A DNA stretch of 7,493 nt from JAIMBK01 sp040755975 (GTDB lineage: Bacteria; Bacillota; Desulfotomaculia; Desulfotomaculales; Nap2-2B). Where the stretch lies: NCBI GenBank assembly GCA_040755975.1, contig JBFLZY010000109.1, positions 1 to 7,493 on the forward strand. The letters are read 5' to 3'. A program made the position numbers and the translations under genes. Positions 4,559-7,493 of the stretch are shown piece after piece (the first letter of the stretch is position 1; every line of letters begins with the position of its first letter). The notes under the pieces were generated by a model. That model searched no databases. It was not told the origin of the DNA and saw only the letters and a program-made list of their open reading frames with translations.

Positions 4559-6097
4559 TCACTTTGCGTAGTCGACTACGCGCACCTCACGCAAAATGGT
4601 TACCTTGATCTGACCCGGATACTCCAGTTCGCTTTCAATTTTTTTGGCTATCTCGCGCGCCAGGCGGATTGCGCCCAGGTCGTCCACCTTGTCCGGTTTC
4701 ACCATAATCCGGACCTCGCGCCCCGCCTGAATGGCGTATGCCTTCTCTACGCCTTCAAAAGAATTCGCAACCTCTTCCAACTTTTGCAAGCGCTTGAGGT
4801 AAGCCTCCAAAGTTTCCCGCCTGGCTCCGGGTCGGGCCGCCGAAATGGCGTCCGCCGCCTGCACCAAAACCGCAATGATTGTTTTGGGATCTTCATCGCC
4901 GTGATGGGAGGCAATGGCATGAATGATTTCCGGATGTTCCTTATATTTTTTGGCAAGTTCAATGCCAATCGAAACGTGTGGACCTTCCATCTGGTGATCC
5001 ACGGCCTTACCGATGTCGTGCAACAAACCTGCCCGCTTCGCCAGCTGCACATCCGCTCCCAACTCGGCAGCCATCAAGCCGGCCAAGTGGGCCACTTCAA
5101 TGGAATGTTTCAACACGTTCTGACCGTAACTGGTGCGGTATTTTAAACGTCCCAGCAGGTTCACCAGTTCCGGGTGCAGGCCGTGCACCCCGGTTTGAAA
5201 CATGGCTTGTTCCCCTGCTTCGCGTATTTGGACATCGATTTCTTTCTGAGCTTTTTCGACCATTTCTTCGATCCTGGCGGGATGAATACGCCCATCCACA
5301 ATCAGCTTTTCCAGGGCAATTTTGGCCATTTCGCGCCGGATGGGGTCAAAGCCGGATAAAATTACCGCCTCGGGGGTATCGTCAATAATCAAGTCGATCC
5401 CTGTCAAGGTTTCGAAAGCCCTTATGTTACGCCCTTCCCGGCCGATAATCCGCCCCTTCATTTCGTCGTTGGGCAAGGGGATCACCGCTACCGTGGTTTC
5501 TGCCGAATGGTCGGCGGCGCACCTTTGAATGGCCAGCGAAATGATTTCGCGAGCCTTTCTTTCCCCTTCTTCCCTTGCTTTCGCCTCCACTTCCCGGATC
5601 ATCACGGCTGCTTCATGCTGAATCTCTTTTTCAATGCTGGATAGGAGCAGTTGGCGCGCTTCTTCGCAGGTCAACCCGGAAATACGTTCCAACTCGCCAA
5701 TTTGGCGCTGGTAAAGCTCCTTTAACTTGTTTTTAATTTCTTCAACTTCCTGTTCTTTCCGGCTTAAAGTCTCTTCCTTTTTCTCGATTCCCTCAATTTT
5801 GCGGTCTAAAGTTTCCTCTTTCTGGAGCAGCCTTCTTTCCAGGCGCTGCAGTTCCGAACGCCGTTCCCTGTTTTCCCTTTCTACCTCGTTGCGCAATTTT
5901 AAAACTTCTTCTTTTGCTTCCAGGATGGCCTCGCGTTTTCTGGCTTCGGCAAGCCGCTCGGCTTCTTCGCGAATCTTTTTAGCCTCTGCTTCGGCCGAAG
6001 CAATTTTTGCTTCGGCAAGATACTTCCTGATCAAATATCCGATTGCCAGGGCAACTAATATTGCTGCAATCAGTACCCCGATAAACTGGGGCTGCAA
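4559..6097 (-). CDS. rny: Ribonuclease Y
   Basis: This 512-residue protein has the full RNase Y layout. Numbered from the TTG start: an N-terminal membrane helix (about 4-22, FIGVLIAAILVALAIGYLI), a long charged coiled coil (about 30-195), a KH RNA-binding domain with GRIIGREGRN at 215-224, and an HD nuclease domain with LLHDIGK (H360, D361) and ASHHGDE nearby, ending in a conserved C-terminal region (YPGQIKVTILREVRVVDYAK). RNase Y is a membrane-anchored endoribonuclease that starts bulk mRNA decay and processes operon and riboswitch transcripts in Firmicutes. The length is close to the family norm of about 510-520. The frame runs back to ATG 6151, but that part crosses a terminator; TTG 6097 has GGGAGGTG 7 nt upstream and puts the membrane helix at the usual N-terminal place. 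It is transcribed from a promoter 390 nt upstream and ends at a strong hairpin. Confidence 0.97.
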   Translation of the reverse strand: MQPQFIGVLIAAILVALAIGYLIRKYLAEAKIASAEAEAKKIREEAERLAEARKREAILEAKEEVLKLRNEVERENRERRSELQRLERRLLQKEETLDRKIEGIEKKEETLSRKEQEVEEIKNKLKELYQRQIGELERISGLTCEEARQLLLSSIEKEIQHEAAVMIREVEAKAREEGERKAREIISLAIQRCAADHSAETTVAVIPLPNDEMKGRIIGREGRNIRAFETLTGIDLIIDDTPEAVILSGFDPIRREMAKIALEKLIVDGRIHPARIEEMVEKAQKEIDVQIREAGEQAMFQTGVHGLHPELVNLLGRLKYRTSYGQNVLKHSIEVAHLAGLMAAELGADVQLAKRAGLLHDIGKAVDHQMEGPHVSIGIELAKKYKEHPEIIHAIASHHGDEDPKTIIAVLVQAADAISAARPGARRETLEAYLKRLQKLEEVANSFEGVEKAYAIQAGREVRIMVKPDKVDDLGAIRLAREIAKKIESELEYPGQIKVTILREVRVVDYAK

Positions 6098-6104
6098 ACA
6101 AATA

Positions 6105-6112
6105 CACCTCCC
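6105..6112 (-). promoter_or_regulatory. Shine-Dalgarno deciding the TTG start of rny
   Basis: GGGAGGTG on the minus strand lies 7 nt before TTG 6097. It is 21 nt after the U-tract of the leader terminator, a spacing typical of attenuated genes. Confidence 0.8.
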
Positions 6113-6133
6113 AACCCGTTTAGTTTTGCCCAT

Positions 6134-6156
6134 AAAAAAAACCGAGTACAACTCGG
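6134..6156 (-). terminator. Intrinsic terminator/attenuator in the rny leader
   Basis: On the minus strand CCGAGT (6151-6156), loop TGT, ACTCGG (6142-6147) is followed directly by eight T (6134-6141). The stem is short but G/C-rich and the U-tract is excellent. It could end recA readthrough or act as an attenuator of rny. ACCGA at 6169-6173 can pair with TCGGT (6141-6145), a possible short competing antiterminator. Confidence 0.8.
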
Positions 6157-6234
6157 CAGAAAAAAGAATCGGTACTACTTTCCCTGGTTTTCCTGGACGT
6201 TAGACAAAACCTTGACCCTGTCCAAGCACAGCGC

Positions 6235-6254
6235 GCAGTTAAAATTTTACCTGC
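6235..6254. repeat. 20-bp imperfect palindrome in the rny leader
   Basis: GCAG and CTGC flank a central TAAAATTTTA with a single mismatched pair between. It could be a protein-binding dyad in DNA or a small RNA hairpin. Confidence 0.5.
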
Positions 6255-6461
6255 CTTCCGGCGAACAAACCTCTTACCATTTATCGCCAGGAACTCCGCC
6301 CTTTACCATAGTATAGTTCTACCATGGACAAAATCAGCATAAACTATCTCAGGGTGGCCAATCTATATATATCAATAGTCTTTAATGAAAAACCGGGAAC
6401 AATGCAGATATCTATCCTAAAAGTGCTTGTAGTAACCAATTCTATTTTCTCCCATGACATA

Positions 6462-6490
6462 ATTGTACCGGTTTATTCTGTTATTGTCAA
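6462..6490 (-). promoter_or_regulatory. Near-consensus sigma-A promoter upstream of rny
   Basis: On the minus strand a perfect TTGACA (6485-6490) is followed after exactly 17 nt by TACAAT (6462-6467). The predicted start is near 6455. It lies 60 nt after the recA stop codon and is the only strong promoter seen for rny. Confidence 0.85.
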
Positions 6491-6549
6491 GTAACATCTC
6501 GTACTCATGTTATCTTGCTCATCCCGTCCCCGGTTTAAATTCGCCCGCA

Positions 6550-7493
6550 TCATTCCCCTTCGCTGGCCGAAGCCGCCTTTAACCCGCCCAGATTCAAGGT
6601 CTGCCTGACCTGATTCTCAATTTCGCGAGCGAATTCGGGGTGTTCTTTCAGAAACTCCTTGACGTTTTCCCGCCCCTGGCCCAGACGTTCTTCACCGTAG
6701 GAATACCAGGCGCCGCTTTTATTGATAATGTTTAAATCAGCGGCTACATCAACCAGGATCCCCTCCCGGGAAATGCCCGATCCGTACATAATATCAAAAT
6801 CAGCCTGTTTAAAAGGCGGGGCGATTTTATTTTTAACCACTTTCACCCGCGTCCGGTTGCCGACAATTTCTGTTCCCTGCTTGACCGTATCTATTTTGCG
6901 GACATCTAACCGCACTGAAGCGTAAAATTTCAACGCCCGGCCGCCCGGAGTCACTTCCGGGTTGCCAAAAGTAACGCCTACTTTTTCTCTTAACTGGTTG
7001 ATAAAGATGGCCACCGTTCGCGACTTGCTAATCACTCCCGTTAATTTCCGCAAAGCCTGCGACATCAGCCGGGCCTGGAGGCCAACAAAGGCTTCCCCCA
7101 TTTCGCCTTCTATTTCCGCCCTGGGCACCAGCGCAGCCACGGAATCCACCACTACCACGTCCACCGCTCCGCTTCTCACCAGCGCCTCGCAAATTTCCAG
7201 CGCCTGTTCACCGGTGTCCGGCTGGGAAACCAGCAGATTATCAATATCCACCCCTAAATTTTTGGCATAAACGGGATCCAGGGCGTGTTCGGCATCGATA
7301 AAGGCGGCTATGCCGCCCATTTTCTGGGCTTCTGCAATAACGTGCAGGGCAACGGTGGTTTTCCCCGAAGATTCCGGGCCGAATATTTCCACCACCCGTC
7401 CGCGCGGCAGCCCCCCAATCCCTAAAGCAAGATCCAAAGAGAGGGCTCCCGTTGGGATGACTTCGACCTGGAGTTTTGCAGAGGCCTCCCCTA
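6550..7493 (-). CDS. recA: Recombinase RecA, 5' end beyond window
   Basis: The 313 visible residues cover all but about the first 30 of RecA; the frame enters at 7493 with two bases of a codon, then GEASAKLQVEVIPTGALSLD. RecA is the ATP-dependent strand-exchange protein that also activates LexA cleavage. Visible motifs, numbered from the first full codon, are Walker A GPESSGKT (38-45), the catalytic glutamate region FIDAEHALDP (E68), Walker B VVVVDSVAAL (D116), and the conserved loop 2 region around FGNPEVTPGG. The C-terminal domain ends in a short acidic tail (ASASEGE). The offset to E. coli RecA is constant between the Walker motifs, so no internal gap is apparent. No clear intrinsic terminator follows the stop, and no recX lies next to it. 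Confidence 0.98.
   Translation of the reverse strand, partial: GEASAKLQVEVIPTGALSLDLALGIGGLPRGRVVEIFGPESSGKTTVALHVIAEAQKMGGIAAFIDAEHALDPVYAKNLGVDIDNLLVSQPDTGEQALEICEALVRSGAVDVVVVDSVAALVPRAEIEGEMGEAFVGLQARLMSQALRKLTGVISKSRTVAIFINQLREKVGVTFGNPEVTPGGRALKFYASVRLDVRKIDTVKQGTEIVGNRTRVKVVKNKIAPPFKQADFDIMYGSGISREGILVDVAADLNIINKSGAWYSYGEERLGQGRENVKEFLKEHPEFAREIENQVRQTLNLGGLKAASASEGE

Larger units (their letters stand above)
6134..6455 (-). ncRNA. Long structured 5' leader of rny, candidate cis-regulatory RNA
   Basis: This covers most of the 452-nt gap between recA and rny, which contains no convincing gene. A transcript from the promoter at 6462-6490 would carry about 320 nt before the terminator U-tract ends. 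Hairpins that can be read by eye are: CCATGGTA (6319-6326) with TACTATGG (6306-6313); CCTGGCGA (6284-6291) with TCGCCGG (6258-6264) with one bulged T and a 19-nt loop; a dyad at 6235-6254; and CTTGGAC (6220-6226) with GTCCAGG (6192-6198). The terminator hairpin comes last. I could not match it to a known riboswitch, T-box or 6S RNA. It could also be a terminated small RNA or plain spacer. Confidence 0.4.

Noticed and set aside
4514..5146. Plus-strand 210-codon open frame
   Set aside because: It is antisense to the highly conserved rny coding sequence, has no ribosome-binding site, and its product resembles nothing.
6098..6151. N-terminal extension of RNase Y from ATG 6151
   Set aside because: It is encoded across the terminator hairpin and U-tract, has no Shine-Dalgarno, and would bury the membrane anchor behind 18 charged and cysteine-containing residues.
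6175..6246. Short minus-strand frame reading ...LDRVKVLSNVQENQGK
   Set aside because: Only about 23 codons, no ATG or GTG and no Shine-Dalgarno; the sequence overlaps predicted leader hairpins. A leader peptide cannot be fully excluded.
6306..6316. TATACT as a second -10 box for rny
   Set aside because: No acceptable -35 hexamer at 16-18 nt, and the bases are part of a leader stem.
6351..6358. AGGGTGG-like string resembling a T-box core
   Set aside because: It lies on the plus strand, opposite to rny, and lacks the following ACCGCG.
6134..6455. 6S RNA or a known riboswitch in the rny leader
   Set aside because: No long closing stem joining the 5' and 3' ends and no recognised riboswitch core sequence could be found by eye.

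Overview
The window looks like a stretch of chromosome from a spore-forming, moderate-G+C Firmicute. The closest impression is the Peptococcaceae (Desulfotomaculum/Pelotomaculum group); this is inferred from gene content and order, not from a database match. recA, rny and spoVS occur in this order, as around B. subtilis recA-rny-ymdB-spoVS. spoVS implies endosporulation, and Shine-Dalgarno sequences are strong with frequent TTG starts. All recognisable genes lie on the minus strand, so transcription runs from the right end (recA) to the left end (a histidine phosphatase). Both end genes are cut by the window.

Layout in transcription order: recA (5' end missing); a 452-nt gap with a near-consensus sigma-A promoter, a roughly 320-nt leader and an intrinsic terminator just before the next Shine-Dalgarno; rny (RNase Y, TTG start); a perfect 14-bp hairpin terminator; an unrecognised 172-aa protein in the place ymdB holds in Bacillus; spoVS behind a sigma-H-type promoter; a second perfect 14-bp terminator hairpin; an M19 dipeptidase (TTG start directly after the terminator tail); a PHP-family phosphoesterase; a small coiled-coil protein (GTG start); a DUF3842 protein with its own extended -10 promoter; and a histidine phosphatase with its own promoter and TTG start.

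Functional themes are DNA recombination and repair (recA), RNA turnover (rny, possibly the PHP protein), and sporulation (spoVS, perhaps with the dipeptidase). The most interesting signals are regulatory. Both rny and the dipeptidase sit immediately after intrinsic terminators with no room for a separate downstream promoter, so both probably depend on readthrough or regulated antitermination. For both genes the longest open frame runs back through the terminator U-tract and gives a false N-terminus; for the dipeptidase this looks like a signal peptide. The long rny leader is the best candidate for an undescribed cis-acting RNA. I found no CRISPR array, insertion sequence, tRNA or rRNA.
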